DNA of 64,000 nucleotides from Nocardiopsis alborubida (GCF_012396365.1 NZ_JAAXPG010000011.1:1-64000); one strand, 5' to 3'; shown: positions 15,422 to 24,815, numbered from the stretch's first letter. The notes: generated by a model not told the origin, from the sequence alone. Made by a program: numbers and translations.

Positions 15422-17380
15422 GTGAGAGCACGACTTCGCCAACGGATCGCGGCACTGGCCGCCGCGATCGCCCTACCCCTCGCACTGGCACCCGCCCCCG
15501 CAGCGTCGGCCGACACCGCGGGCGTCACCGTCACCTACGTGGAGACCAGCCGCTGGGAGACCGGCTACGGCGGGCAGCTCACCATCGCCAACGGCTCGGG
15601 CGCGGCGCTGAGCGACTGGAGCATCGGCCTCCGGCTCCCCTCCGGCACCGCGATCACCAGCCTGTGGAACGCCACCCTCAGCCGCTCCGGCGACGCCTAC
15701 ACCATCACCCCGCCCGCGTGGGGCGCGTCCGTCCCGGCGGGCGGCAGCTACTCCATCGGGTTCAACGGCACCCACGGCGGCGGCGACACCGCTCCCGTGG
15801 ACTGCACGGTCAACGGCGGCAGCTGCTCGGGCGAGCCCGGCGAGGAGGACACCGAGCCACCCACCGCGCCGACCGGCCTGGCCGTCACCGGCACCACCTC
15901 GACCACCGTGACCCTGGAGTGGGGCGCGGCGGACGACAACGCCGGGGTCGCGGGCTACGAGGTCCTCTCCGGGGGCGAGGTCGTCCGCGCGGTCAGCGGT
16001 ACCACCGCCACCGTCACCGGGCTGGCGCCCGAGACCGAGCACACGTTCACCGTGCGCGCCTACGACACCTCCAACAACAGGGGCCCCGAGAGCGGCGCCG
16101 TCACCGCCACCACCGACGCGGACGGCGGCGGCCCCACCGACCCGCCCCAGGAGCGCCGGGTCGCCTACTTCACCCAGTGGGGCATCTACGACCGCGGCTA
16201 CCTGGTGAACGACCTGGTCACCTCGGGCACCGCCGAGAAGCTCACCCACATCAACTACGCCTTCGGCAACATCAACGCGAACGGCGAGTGCTTCATGGCC
16301 AACCAGCTCGGCCAGGGCGACGCCTGGGCCGACTACGGCCGCTCCTTCGGGGCCGCCGACAGCGTCGACGGGGTCGGCGACACCTGGGACCAGGACCTGC
16401 GCGGCAACTTCAACCAGCTGCGCGAGCTCAAGGAGATGTACCCCGACCTCAAGGTCAACATCTCCCTCGGCGGCTGGACCTGGTCCGAGCACTTCTCCGA
16501 CGCGGCGCTGACCGCGGAGTCCCGCGAGCGCATGGTCTCCTCGTGCGTCGACCAGTTCCTGCGCGGCAACCTGCCCCTCTTCGACGGCGCGGGCGGGCCC
16601 GGCTCCGCCTACGGCGTCTTCGACGGCATCGACCTGGACTGGGAGTGGCCGGGATCGGCGGGCCATGAGCACAACACCATCCGCCCTGAGGACAAGGAGA
16701 ACTTCACCGCCCTGGTACAGGAGTTCCGCGACCAGCTGGACGCCCTGGAGACCGAGACGAGCCGCCAGTACGAGCTGACCGCGTTCCTGCCCGCCGACCC
16801 GGAGAAGATCGAGCTCGGCTTCGAGATGCCGCAGCTCATGACCGACTTCGACTTCATCACGGTGCAGGGCTACGACTACCACGGCGGCTGGGAGACCACC
16901 GCCAACCACCAGTCCAACCTGCTCCTGGACCCCGCCGACCCCGGACCGGACCTGTACTCCACCGAGATCACGGTCCAGGCCTACCTCGACCGCGGAGTGG
17001 ACCCCGCCGACATGGTGCTCGGCGTGCCGTTCTACGGCCGCGGCTGGACCGGCGTGGAGCCCGGTCCGAACGGCGACGGTCTCTTCCAGAGCGCTACCGG
17101 ACCCGCTCCCGGTAGCTACGAGGCGGGGATCGACGACTGGAAGGTCCTGAAGGACCTGGTGGGTACCGGCGGCTACGAGCTGCACCGCGACGACGCGCTG
17201 GGCACCGCCTGGCTGTACAACGGTGACACCTTCTGGACCTACGACGACGAGGTCTCCATGGCCCAGAAGACCGACTGGGCCCAGGCCCAGGGCCTGGGCG
17301 GCGTCATGATCTGGTCCGTTGACGGCGACGACGCCAACGGCAGCCTCATGAACGCCATCGACACGGCGCTGGCCGGGTAG
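15422..17380 (+). CDS. Secreted chitinase, CBM2-Fn3-GH18
   Basis: A 652-residue extracellular chitinase, paralogue of its upstream neighbour. Order: signal peptide (1 to about 30), CBM2 (about 35-138), a fibronectin type III linker domain (about 147-235) and GH18 (about 243-652) with DGIDLDWEW, giving Asp401, Asp404, Asp406 and the catalytic Glu408. The Fn3 domain is the main architectural difference from chitinase 1; long stretches of the catalytic domains are identical (for example NFNQLRELKEMYPDLKVNIS). GTG at 15422 has AGGAG 5 nt upstream. Both genes end in near-identical terminators, so the duplication unit probably included the 3' end. Confidence 0.93.
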   Translation: MRARLRQRIAALAAAIALPLALAPAPAASADTAGVTVTYVETSRWETGYGGQLTIANGSGAALSDWSIGLRLPSGTAITSLWNATLSRSGDAYTITPPAWGASVPAGGSYSIGFNGTHGGGDTAPVDCTVNGGSCSGEPGEEDTEPPTAPTGLAVTGTTSTTVTLEWGAADDNAGVAGYEVLSGGEVVRAVSGTTATVTGLAPETEHTFTVRAYDTSNNRGPESGAVTATTDADGGGPTDPPQERRVAYFTQWGIYDRGYLVNDLVTSGTAEKLTHINYAFGNINANGECFMANQLGQGDAWADYGRSFGAADSVDGVGDTWDQDLRGNFNQLRELKEMYPDLKVNISLGGWTWSEHFSDAALTAESRERMVSSCVDQFLRGNLPLFDGAGGPGSAYGVFDGIDLDWEWPGSAGHEHNTIRPEDKENFTALVQEFRDQLDALETETSRQYELTAFLPADPEKIELGFEMPQLMTDFDFITVQGYDYHGGWETTANHQSNLLLDPADPGPDLYSTEITVQAYLDRGVDPADMVLGVPFYGRGWTGVEPGPNGDGLFQSATGPAPGSYEAGIDDWKVLKDLVGTGGYELHRDDALGTAWLYNGDTFWTYDDEVSMAQKTDWAQAQGLGGVMIWSVDGDDANGSLMNAIDTALAG

Positions 17381-17460
17381 TCGGCGCTCCGGTCCGGCGC
17401 ACGCCGGGCTGGGGGTAGGCCGATTGGAAAGCCGATTGGAAATGGGCCTGGCCGGAAGTA

Positions 17461-17493
17461 GGCCGGTGCGGACCGTCGCGGTCCGTACCGGCC
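17461..17493 (+). terminator. Terminator of chitinase 2
   Basis: Arms GGCCGGTGCGGACCG and CGGTCCGTACCGGCC (one mismatch in 15) with a 3-nt TCG loop. Its left arm is identical to that of the terminator behind chitinase 1. Confidence 0.75.
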
Positions 17494-17580
17494 GCTTCTG
17501 TGTCGGGCTCTCCCAGGGGAACCCTTGTTCCAGACGGACACACGGAGGAAGGGGCTGGCGATGGTGAGCGCACGTCAGCC

Positions 17581-17963
17581 GCCGCGTAGTGGTCCGGGAG
17601 GGCGGTCAGCGGTCGGGGTTCGGGGTTCGGGGGTGGCGGGTCTTTGGTGCGTTGGCATCAAGGGCGGGAGCGACTCCGGGAGGGCGGTCAACGCTTGCTG
17701 TACGCGTGTGGTCGCTCGCTCCTGCGTCAGCAGCTGCCGCGTAGTGGCTTGGGAGGGCGGTCAACGGTGGGGGTTGGGGGGTGGTGGGGCTCTGCTGCGT
17801 TGGCAGCGAAGGCGGCGGGTGTTTGGGGTTCCCGTTCAACGCTCTGGTCGTGGATGGTGGCCGGAGGCGGCGGCACCGGCTGCCGCGTAGTGGTGGAGGA
17901 GGGCGTCCAACGGTGGGGGTTCGGGGGTGATGGGGCTCTGCTGCGTCGGCACCAAAGGCGAGC
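17581..17963. repeat. Three degenerate direct repeats downstream of the HNH gene
   Basis: Units begin with the identical GCCGCGTAGTGG at 17581, 17736 and 17882, giving periods of 155 and 146 bp. Units 2 and 3 remain similar for about 85 bp (AACGGTGGGGGTT, then GGGGCTCTGCTGCGT). Unit 1 matches in the first 30 bp and again at TGCGTTGGCA. They lie directly beyond the 3' end of the HNH/DUF222 gene. Confidence 0.65.
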
Positions 17964-18089
17964 GGGCCCTCCGGCCTCGGACAGCGCTACCGGCCCCGGG
18001 GGTGGGGGCGGGCGACGACGGCAGCGGTGGGTAGGGGACCCGGGCCGCCTGCCGGGTGCGGGCATGCCGGGGCCCGGCCCGGCCGGAGG

Positions 18090-19391
18090 TCACTCCCGGG
18101 GCGGTGGGTCCGGGTCTCTGCCGGGCGGGTGGTGCCGCCCTCGCCCCCGCTGCTGGTGTGTGCGCAGTTCGCGTTGGTACTTGGCCCGGTTGTGCGGGCC
18201 GCATAGTGGTTGCAGGTTCGCGACCTCGGTGCGCCCACCCCGGGAGAAGGAGGTGATGTGGTCGGCCTGGCACCAGGTGATCGGCACCTCGCACCCGCCC
18301 GGGTGCGCACACGTGGCGTGCCCGTGGAAGGCGGCCGTGCGCTGTCGGGCTGAGGCCAGGCGGCGACTGGGAGCCACATCTAGCACGTGTCCGGTGGAGG
18401 GTGCGGTGAGCATCCGCACCACCTCGGAGTCCCCAGCCAGTTCGTGGACCAGCCCGACGGGGATTACCCGGCCGTTCTCGTCCAGAGCGGGCCTTTCCTG
18501 GCCTTCGGTGTCCAGGTAGGTCTCCACGGGCACCAGGATGCGGATCTGCGCCAACGGAGCCGGAGTGTTGTCACACCCGGTGTGGGTGGTGGCAAAACGC
18601 AGCGCCGCGATGAGCGCGTCGTGCTCGCGCTGAGACCGGCTACGGGTGTCACCCTCGCCGGGTGGGGTGGTGAAGGTGTCAATAGCGGCGCGCACGATCA
18701 GCGCGTCTCCGGCCCCGCCCCAGGCCTGGAGTTGGTAGCTGCCCTGGAACGTGTCATGCACGACCAGACCACGCCCGGCGTGGGCGGCCTCGTGGTCACG
18801 GTCCAGGCGATGGGGGTCCAAACGGTAAGCGACCTGGCGGGCCACCGACTGGAGCTGGTTGACCGACAACGCGGGCCGCTCTGCCTTGGCCGCCACCAAC
18901 GCCGACTCAAACCCCTGCCGGTACTCCCCCTCATCGGGGAAGTGGTCCTCATCCCGGGTTTGGACGGCTTTGTCGGTGACCTTGGCGATCGCCACCGCCT
19001 CACCCAGCGCCAGAGCGCCCTCCCCTACTGCCTGGACAGTGGCGGGCAGGGTGTTCTGGTGGGTGTGCTCAGCCCATCGGGCCAGGTCCTTGGCCTGGGC
19101 GGTGGGCATCTTGCCGTGGTGGGTGAGCCACTTGTCCAACGTGGCGTAGCCGCTGTAGCGGGCCACCTCACCGCGCGCGTACAGGCCAGCCATCCGGGCC
19201 AGCGCCTGGTGGCGAATCCTCTCCACCTGGGCCCACAGGGCGGCGACTTCCTCGGCGGCGGCCTCGTCCGCCCCCACGGGCACGTCCCGGCCCAGGACCT
19301 CTTCGATGACCTCGCACGCACCGGCCAGCGCGGCCACGGCCGGGGAACAACCCCGGGGGCTTCGGCTGGGTGCTGCGGTCATCGTCTCCAT
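18090..19391 (-). CDS. HNH endonuclease with DUF222 (13E12-type) domain
   Basis: A 433-residue protein: an alpha-helical DUF222 region (about 30-330) followed by an HNH nuclease motif, CQADHITSFSRGG...CGPHNRAK, near residues 375-405. This two-part architecture is the 13E12 repeat family, which is multi-copy in many actinobacteria and associated with mobile DNA in mycobacteria. The C-terminus is Arg/Pro-rich. ATG at 19391 is favoured because a perfect TATAAT ends 6 nt before it, giving a leaderless transcript; ATG at 19427 and ATG at 19382 are alternatives. Degenerate repeats follow the gene. The DNA target and function are unknown. Confidence 0.88.
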   Translation of the reverse strand: METMTAAPSRSPRGCSPAVAALAGACEVIEEVLGRDVPVGADEAAAEEVAALWAQVERIRHQALARMAGLYARGEVARYSGYATLDKWLTHHGKMPTAQAKDLARWAEHTHQNTLPATVQAVGEGALALGEAVAIAKVTDKAVQTRDEDHFPDEGEYRQGFESALVAAKAERPALSVNQLQSVARQVAYRLDPHRLDRDHEAAHAGRGLVVHDTFQGSYQLQAWGGAGDALIVRAAIDTFTTPPGEGDTRSRSQREHDALIAALRFATTHTGCDNTPAPLAQIRILVPVETYLDTEGQERPALDENGRVIPVGLVHELAGDSEVVRMLTAPSTGHVLDVAPSRRLASARQRTAAFHGHATCAHPGGCEVPITWCQADHITSFSRGGRTEVANLQPLCGPHNRAKYQRELRTHQQRGRGRHHPPGRDPDPPPRE

Positions 19392-19397
19392 GTTCTT

Positions 19398-19403
19398 ATT
19401 ATA
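19398..19403 (-). promoter_or_regulatory. -10 box of the HNH gene
   Basis: Minus-strand TATAAT, a perfect consensus hexamer, followed by AAGAAC and then the ATG. The -35 region is weak. Confidence 0.6.
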
Positions 19404-19756
19404 GGTGAAGATATGCCATTCGACCATGAATTCACAGCTTGCGTTCGGTCTTTTTCCAGCTTCCTTTTCGGGATTTGAGACTTCTCGGCAAGCTGTAATG
19501 TGTGCGCCCGAAAAGCGCGACTGAAAATGTGCCCCAAATGTCCGCCTGTCTTTGGTGCCGTTTTTCGCTGTGCAGTCCAGCCGCCTCGGGCCTCAGGCGT
19601 TGTCCGCCCTCCGGCGGTCGCTCCTGCCTTTGGCGCCGCTGTTCGTCGGGTGCCCGGCATTCCGCCGACCCCGACCGTTCCCCGCCGCCCGCGCCTTTTC
19701 GCGGCAGCTGGTGCGCTTTCGTCGGCGCCGATGACCCCGGGCGGGAACGGCGTAGG

Positions 19757-19780
19757 GAGGGGCCCTGGCGGCGGCCCCTC
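19757..19780. repeat. Inverted repeat upstream of dnaE
   Basis: GAGGGGCC and GGCCCCTC arms (8 bp) with an 8-nt loop, followed on the plus strand by a C/T-rich run. A weak terminator is possible, but no gene feeding it from the left is seen. Confidence 0.3.
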
Positions 19781-20045
19781 CCCGCCCCTTTCCGTCCCTC
19801 AAAAGTCCCTTCCCGGCTCCTGGCCGGTGTGCCTGGCTTCACATCCTGGATGAGAGAGGGGCTGGGGATGGAGGAGGGGCGGGTGAGGGCTCCGAGAGGG
19901 GCGGGTGAGAGCTCCGCAGGGGACGGGTGGGGGCTCCGCGAGGCGGACGGGACACGTTGTCCACAGGGGTCTGCGAGTGTCGCGGGAAAGTCGTAGGCTC
20001 AGGAGTCAACACCCGTCCACCGACCCTCCTGGGGGCACCCGAGCC

Positions 20046-23000
20046 ATGGCCGACTCCTTCGCCCATCTGCACGTCCACACCGAGTACTCGATGCTCGACG
20101 GGGCAGCGAAGCTGAAGCCCCTGTTCAAGGAGGCGTCGCGGCTGGGCATGCCCGCGGTCGCGATGACCGACCACGGCAACATGTTCGGGGCCTACGAGTT
20201 CTACCAGCAGTCCAAGGGCACCGGCGTCACCCCGATCATCGGTATCGAGGCCTATGTCGCCCCCGAGTCGCGCTTCCACAAGAAGCGGGTCTTCTGGGGG
20301 CGGGCCAGCGGCTCCGAGGACGCCTCGTCCGAGGGCGGCAAGGACATCTCCGGCGGTGGCCGCTACCTGCACATGACGATGCTGGCGCAGAACGAGAAGG
20401 GCCTGCGCAACCTGTTCCGGATGTCCTCGCTGGCGTCCATGGAGGGCTACTACATGAAGCCCCGCATGGACCTGGAGCTGATGTCGGAGTACAGCGAGGG
20501 CATCATCGTCTCCACCGGCTGCCCCTCGGGCGGTGTGCAGACGCGGTTGCGGCTGGGCCAGGAGAAGGAGGCCGTCGCCTACGCGGCCGGACTCCAGGAC
20601 ATCTTCGGCAAGGAGAACGTCTTCCTGGAGCTGATGGACCACGGCGTGCCCATCGAGAAGGAGGTCCGCGACGGCCTGCTCAGGGTCGGCCGCGAACTGG
20701 ACATCCCGCCGCTGGTGACCAACGACTCCCACTACGTCTACGAGTCCCAGGCCGCGGCGCACGACGCGCTGCTGGCGGTGGGCGTGGGCAAGAACCTGGA
20801 CGACCCCACCCGGTTCCGGTTCAACGGCTCGGGCTACTACCTCAAGACCGCGGACGAGATGCGCGGCCTCCTCAACTTCGACGAGTGGGAACAGGGGTGC
20901 CGCAACACCCTGCTGGTGGCCGAGCGCATCGACCCGGGCGCCTACGACGCGGTGTTCGCCCACCGTGACCTGATGCCGGTCTTCCCCGTGCCCGAGGGGG
21001 AGACCCAGGCCTCCTGGCTGGCCAAGGAGGTCGACCGGCTGCTCGCGGGCCGTTACCCGGACGGGATCAACGACGAGATCCGCCAGCGGGTCGACTTCGA
21101 GCTCGGCATCATCAACGAGATGGGCTTTCCCGCCTACTTCCTCGTGGTCGCCGACATCTGCCAGTACGCGCGCAAGAACGGGATCGCGCTGGGCCCGGGA
21201 CGAGGGTCGGCGGCGGGGTCGATGATCGCCTACGTCCTGGGCATCACCGACCTGGACCCGCTGGAGCACGGGCTGCTGTTCGAGCGGTTCCTCAACCCCG
21301 AGCGCGTCACCATGCCCGATGTCGACCTGGACTTCGACGAGCGTCGGCGCGGGGAGATGATCGAGTACGTCACCCGCCTGTACGGCGAGGAGCGCGTCGC
21401 GCAGATCCTGACCTTCGGCACCATCAAGGCCAAGGCCGCGGTCAAGGACTCCACGCGCATCCTGGGCATGCCCTACTCGGTGGGCGACCAGATCACCAAG
21501 GCCTTCCCCGCCGCGGTCGGTGGCAAGGAGATCCCGCTGGAGGCGGTGACCAACACCGAGCACGAGCGCTACGGCGAGACCACCGAGCTGCGCAGCCTCA
21601 TCGACAACGACGCGCAGGTCGCCAAGGTGATGGAGACCGCGCGCGGCATCGAGGGCCTGACCCGCGGCACGGGCGTGCACGCGGCCGGGGTGATCCTGTC
21701 CAAGGAGCCCCTGCTCGACGTCATCCCGCTGCACAAGCGCGACACCGACGGGGCCATCATCACGGGCTTTCCCTACCCTCAGTGCGAGGACATGGGCCTG
21801 CTCAAGATGGACTTCCTGGGTCTGCGCAACCTCACGATCATGGACGACGCGGTCAAGTCCATCAAGGAGGCCGAGGGGATCGACATCGACCTGGGGAAGC
21901 TCCCCCTGGACGACAAGAAGACCTACCAGCTCCTCTCGCGCGGCGACACCCTGGGCGTGTTCCAGCTGGACGGCGGCGCGATGCGCAACCTGCTCAAGCG
22001 CATGGAACCCAAGAAGTTCGGTGACATCGCGGCCGTGCTGTCGCTGTACCGGCCCGGTCCGATGGCCGCGAACGCGCACAACGACTACGCCGACCGCTCG
22101 AACGGGCGGCAGGAAGTCACCCCGATCCACCCGGAGCTCAAGGACGCCCTGGATCCGATCCTGGGGGAGACCTTCCACCTGCTCGTCTACCAGGAGCAGA
22201 TCATGGCCATCGCCCAGCAGTTGGCCGGGTACACCCTGGGCGGCGCCGACCTCATGCGCCGCGCGATGGGCAAGAAGAAGAAGGAGGCCCTGGAGGAGGA
22301 GGAGGCCAAGTTCTTCCCCGGGGCCGAGGCCCGCGGCTTCTCCCGGGAGGCCACGCAGGCGCTGTGGGACGTCATGCTGCCCTTCGCCGGTTACGCGTTC
22401 AACAAGTCGCACGCCGCCGGGTACGCCCTGGTCTCCTACTGGACCGCCTACCTCAAGGCCAACCACCCCGCCGCCTACATGGCCGCGCTGCTGACCTCGG
22501 TCAGCGACGACAAGGACAAGATGGCGATCTACCTGGCCGAGTGCCGGACCCAGGGCATCAAGGTGCTGCCCCCCGACGTCAACGAGTCGGGCCTGCGCTT
22601 CACCCCGGTGGGCAAGGACATCCGCTTCGGCATGGGCGCGGTCCGCAACGTCGGCGCCAACGTCGTCAACTCGATCATCAAGACCCGCACCGAGAAGGGC
22701 AAGTTCAGCTCCTTCACCGACTTCCTGTCCAAGATCGAGCTGGCGGCCTGCAACAAGCGCGTCATCGAGTCGCTGATCAAGGCGGGCGGCTTCGACTCGC
22801 TCGGTCAGCCCCGCCGTGAGCTGTACCGCCACCACGAGACGGCGGTGGACGGCATGATCAGCTCCAAGAAGCAGGAGGCGCACGGACAGTTCGACCTGTT
22901 CGGCGGCGGCGACGACGGCGACTCCACCCCCATCGGCCTCAACATCAACTGGGGTGATGAGGAGTGGGACCGCAAGACCAAGCTGGCCTTCGAGCGGGAG

Positions 23001-23606
23001 ATGCTGGGCCTGTACGTCTCCAGCCACCCGCTGGCCGGTGCCGAGCGGGTGCTGGCGCGTTCGCGCGACACCTCCATCGCGCAGATCGTGGCGGGGGAGC
23101 TGGCCCGAGAGCGCGGTGAGGTGCGTATCTCCGGCCTGATCTCCAAGGTGGACAAGCGCACCAACAAGGCGGGCAACCAGTGGGCGATCGCCACGGTCGA
23201 GGACCTGGACGCCTCGATGGAGGTGCTGTTCTTCCCCAAGACCTATCCGCTGTACGTGCAGGCCCTGCTGGAGGACACCGCGGTCACGGTCAAGGGCAGG
23301 CTCAACGACCGGGACGGCACGTGGTCGATGTTCGCCTCGGAGATGTCGATCCTGGACATCTCGCACGTCACCGAGGGAGAACCGCCGGTGCTGCTGACCG
23401 TCGCGGAGGAGCGCCTCACCCCCGAGCTGGTCGGTGACCTGCGCCAGGTGCTGGCCACGCACAAGGGGGACACCCCGGTGCGGATCCGGGTGGACAACCC
23501 GGTCCGGTCGCGTGTCTACGCCGTGGACCGCTACTCGGTGCGGATCTCCCCGGAGTTCAACGGTGAGGTCAAGAGCCTGCTGGGGGCCTTCGCGGTCGAC
23601 TACTGA
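20046..23606 (+). CDS. dnaE: DNA polymerase III alpha subunit
   Basis: The replicative polymerase core subunit, 1186 residues, normal for DnaE1. The N-terminal PHP domain starts HLHVHTEYSMLDGA and includes MTDHGNMFG; the C-family polymerase palm contains PDVDLDFDE with its catalytic acidic residues; the YRPGPM and GYAFNKSHAAGYA blocks of the finger region follow. Helix-hairpin-helix and OB-fold regions occupy the C-terminal third (VRISGLISKVDKR). ATG at 20046 gives the exact family N-terminus. It is a single gene with a strong T-tailed terminator. Confidence 0.98.
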   Translation: MADSFAHLHVHTEYSMLDGAAKLKPLFKEASRLGMPAVAMTDHGNMFGAYEFYQQSKGTGVTPIIGIEAYVAPESRFHKKRVFWGRASGSEDASSEGGKDISGGGRYLHMTMLAQNEKGLRNLFRMSSLASMEGYYMKPRMDLELMSEYSEGIIVSTGCPSGGVQTRLRLGQEKEAVAYAAGLQDIFGKENVFLELMDHGVPIEKEVRDGLLRVGRELDIPPLVTNDSHYVYESQAAAHDALLAVGVGKNLDDPTRFRFNGSGYYLKTADEMRGLLNFDEWEQGCRNTLLVAERIDPGAYDAVFAHRDLMPVFPVPEGETQASWLAKEVDRLLAGRYPDGINDEIRQRVDFELGIINEMGFPAYFLVVADICQYARKNGIALGPGRGSAAGSMIAYVLGITDLDPLEHGLLFERFLNPERVTMPDVDLDFDERRRGEMIEYVTRLYGEERVAQILTFGTIKAKAAVKDSTRILGMPYSVGDQITKAFPAAVGGKEIPLEAVTNTEHERYGETTELRSLIDNDAQVAKVMETARGIEGLTRGTGVHAAGVILSKEPLLDVIPLHKRDTDGAIITGFPYPQCEDMGLLKMDFLGLRNLTIMDDAVKSIKEAEGIDIDLGKLPLDDKKTYQLLSRGDTLGVFQLDGGAMRNLLKRMEPKKFGDIAAVLSLYRPGPMAANAHNDYADRSNGRQEVTPIHPELKDALDPILGETFHLLVYQEQIMAIAQQLAGYTLGGADLMRRAMGKKKKEALEEEEAKFFPGAEARGFSREATQALWDVMLPFAGYAFNKSHAAGYALVSYWTAYLKANHPAAYMAALLTSVSDDKDKMAIYLAECRTQGIKVLPPDVNESGLRFTPVGKDIRFGMGAVRNVGANVVNSIIKTRTEKGKFSSFTDFLSKIELAACNKRVIESLIKAGGFDSLGQPRRELYRHHETAVDGMISSKKQEAHGQFDLFGGGDDGDSTPIGLNINWGDEEWDRKTKLAFEREMLGLYVSSHPLAGAERVLARSRDTSIAQIVAGELARERGEVRISGLISKVDKRTNKAGNQWAIATVEDLDASMEVLFFPKTYPLYVQALLEDTAVTVKGRLNDRDGTWSMFASEMSILDISHVTEGEPPVLLTVAEERLTPELVGDLRQVLATHKGDTPVRIRVDNPVRSRVYAVDRYSVRISPEFNGEVKSLLGAFAVDY

Positions 23607-23626
23607 CCACCGCCCCGCGGCCTCAC

Positions 23627-23663
23627 GGTCCCCGCGCGCCCTCGGGCGGGCGGGGACCTTTTT
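23627..23663 (+). terminator. Intrinsic terminator of dnaE
   Basis: 14-bp stem (GGTCCCCGCGCGCC / GGCGGGCGGGGACC, one mismatch), 4-nt loop, then TTTTT. It is the most canonical terminator in the window. Confidence 0.85.
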
Positions 23664-23689
23664 CGTATCCGCCCTTGCCCGATCGAAGT

Positions 23690-23732
23690 TAGCGATATAT
23701 CTTTGAGCTATCAGAACAGAGGGAGATAGTCG
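23690..23732. promoter_or_regulatory. Candidate PadR operator
   Basis: AT-rich patch with the palindrome GATATATC (23694-23701), then inverted copies CTATC (23708-23712) and GATAG. It lies 30-70 bp before the padR start codon. ATAT-centred palindromes are typical of PadR-type regulators, so autoregulation is likely. Confidence 0.45.
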
Positions 23733-23763
23733 CTCTGTATCGCACAACCTCAAGGAGAACACC

Positions 23764-24597
23764 ATGAGCGCCATGGCACTGCCCGGCCCCTGGTCCTGGG
23801 ACGCACGCGGACCGCGCCGCTCGCGCCGCCCCTGGGGCCGCCGGCCGCAGGAGGAGCGACGCGGGTTTGCCGAGCACGGGGACCACCATGGTCCGGGAGG
23901 CGGCGGAGAGCGGTTCGCGTTCGGTCCGCCTCCGCCTCCCGAACCCCCGATGGGACCGGGGCGGCCGCCCTGGGGAGCGGGGCCCTTCGGCTCCGACCAC
24001 CCGTTCGGCGGCTTCGGTCCCGGCGGTCCCGGCGGCTTCGGGCCGGGTGCGGGGTTCGGCCCGGGAGGCGGCCCAGGCGGTCGGCGCGGGGGCGGGCACC
24101 GCGCCAAGCGGGGCGACGTGCGCACCGGCATCCTGCTGCTGCTCGCGGAGGAGCCGCGCAGCGGCTACGAGATCATCCGGGAGGGCCGAGACCGCAGCGG
24201 CGGCATGTGGCGGCCCAGTCCGGGCTCGGTCTACCCCATGCTCCAGCAACTGGAGGACGAGGGCCTGGTCGTCCAGCAGGAGGGCGAGGGGCGCCGCCGC
24301 CCCTACCGGCTCACCGAGGAGGGCATCGCCCACCTGGAGGAGCACGGTGCCGGGCTCACCCCGCCCTGGGAGGCGGTCGCCGACGCCTACGCCGACACCC
24401 GGTCCCGCTACGAGGAGGTCGCGGCACTGGCCCACCAGCTCAGCGCGGCCGCGGCGCAGGTCGCCCAGGCGGGCAGCGCCGACCAGCTGGAGCGGGCCAA
24501 ACGGCTCCTGGCCGAGACCCGCCGGGGCCTCTACCTCATCCTCGCGGAGGAGGAGGCCGACACCGCCTCCGCCCCGGCGGACGACGACGAGGACTGA
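23764..24597 (+). CDS. PadR family transcriptional regulator with Gly/Pro-rich N-terminal region
   Basis: A 277-residue DNA-binding protein. The winged helix lies at about 117-200: DVRTGILLLLAEEPRSGYEII, then PSPGSVYPMLQQLEDEGLV and the wing GRRRPYRLTEEG. A C-terminal dimerisation helix follows. The first ~112 residues are a low-complexity Gly/Pro/Arg/Phe-rich tract, far longer than in a typical PadR. The start is fixed by AAGGAG at 23752. A gene for a partner transporter, often found next to padR, is missing; the next plus-strand gene is 840 bp away behind a terminator. Confidence 0.88.
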   Translation: MSAMALPGPWSWDARGPRRSRRPWGRRPQEERRGFAEHGDHHGPGGGGERFAFGPPPPPEPPMGPGRPPWGAGPFGSDHPFGGFGPGGPGGFGPGAGFGPGGGPGGRRGGGHRAKRGDVRTGILLLLAEEPRSGYEIIREGRDRSGGMWRPSPGSVYPMLQQLEDEGLVVQQEGEGRRRPYRLTEEGIAHLEEHGAGLTPPWEAVADAYADTRSRYEEVAALAHQLSAAAAQVAQAGSADQLERAKRLLAETRRGLYLILAEEEADTASAPADDDED

Positions 24598-24632
24598 GGC
24601 GCCGGGCACCGGCCGGTGACGGCGACGACGCT

Positions 24633-24670
24633 GGGGTGCCCGGGGGCGCGAACACGCCCCCGGGCACCCC
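24633..24670 (+). terminator. Terminator of padR
   Basis: Perfect 16-bp arms (GGGGTGCCCGGGGGCG / CGCCCCCGGGCACCCC) with a 6-nt loop, 36 bp after the padR stop codon. Confidence 0.75.
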
Positions 24671-24815
24671 TGCTGCGCCGGTGCCCCTTGTGCCGGCGCC
24701 CTGTCGGTCAGCGGTCCCACCTGTCAGCGCCCCGGCCCCCTGGGGCCGGGCCCGCCGGTGCCCCGGACCGGGGGACGCGTCGTTCGCCCCGGGGCCCGTC
24801 GCCCCGACGCGCGGA

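Larger units (their letters stand above)
17381..18089. other. Non-coding stretch between chitinase 2 and the HNH gene
   Basis: 709 bp. The first 113 bp hold the chitinase 2 terminator. From 17581 to about 17963 are three degenerate copies of a direct repeat. The rest, up to the HNH stop codon, is GC-rich with no recognisable gene. On the minus strand the repeats can be read as PTQQSPxTPxPPPL-type peptides, but without a proper start. Confidence 0.55.
19392..20045. other. Long intergenic region upstream of dnaE
   Basis: 654 bp without a supportable gene. It holds the HNH promoter at the left edge, an AT-richer stretch to about 19570, an inverted repeat at 19757-19780 and, near 19994, a TAGGCT hexamer about 50 bp before dnaE that could be its -10 box. 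The in-frame translations on both strands lack codon bias and homology that I can recognise. Confidence 0.45.

Noticed and set aside
18090..19391. HNH gene as part of a restriction-modification or complete insertion element
   Set aside because: No methylase, transposase or terminal inverted repeats were found around it; only degenerate repeats on one side.
19500..19996. Overlapping open frames upstream of dnaE
   Set aside because: No ribosome binding site, no recognisable motif and atypical composition; more likely non-coding.
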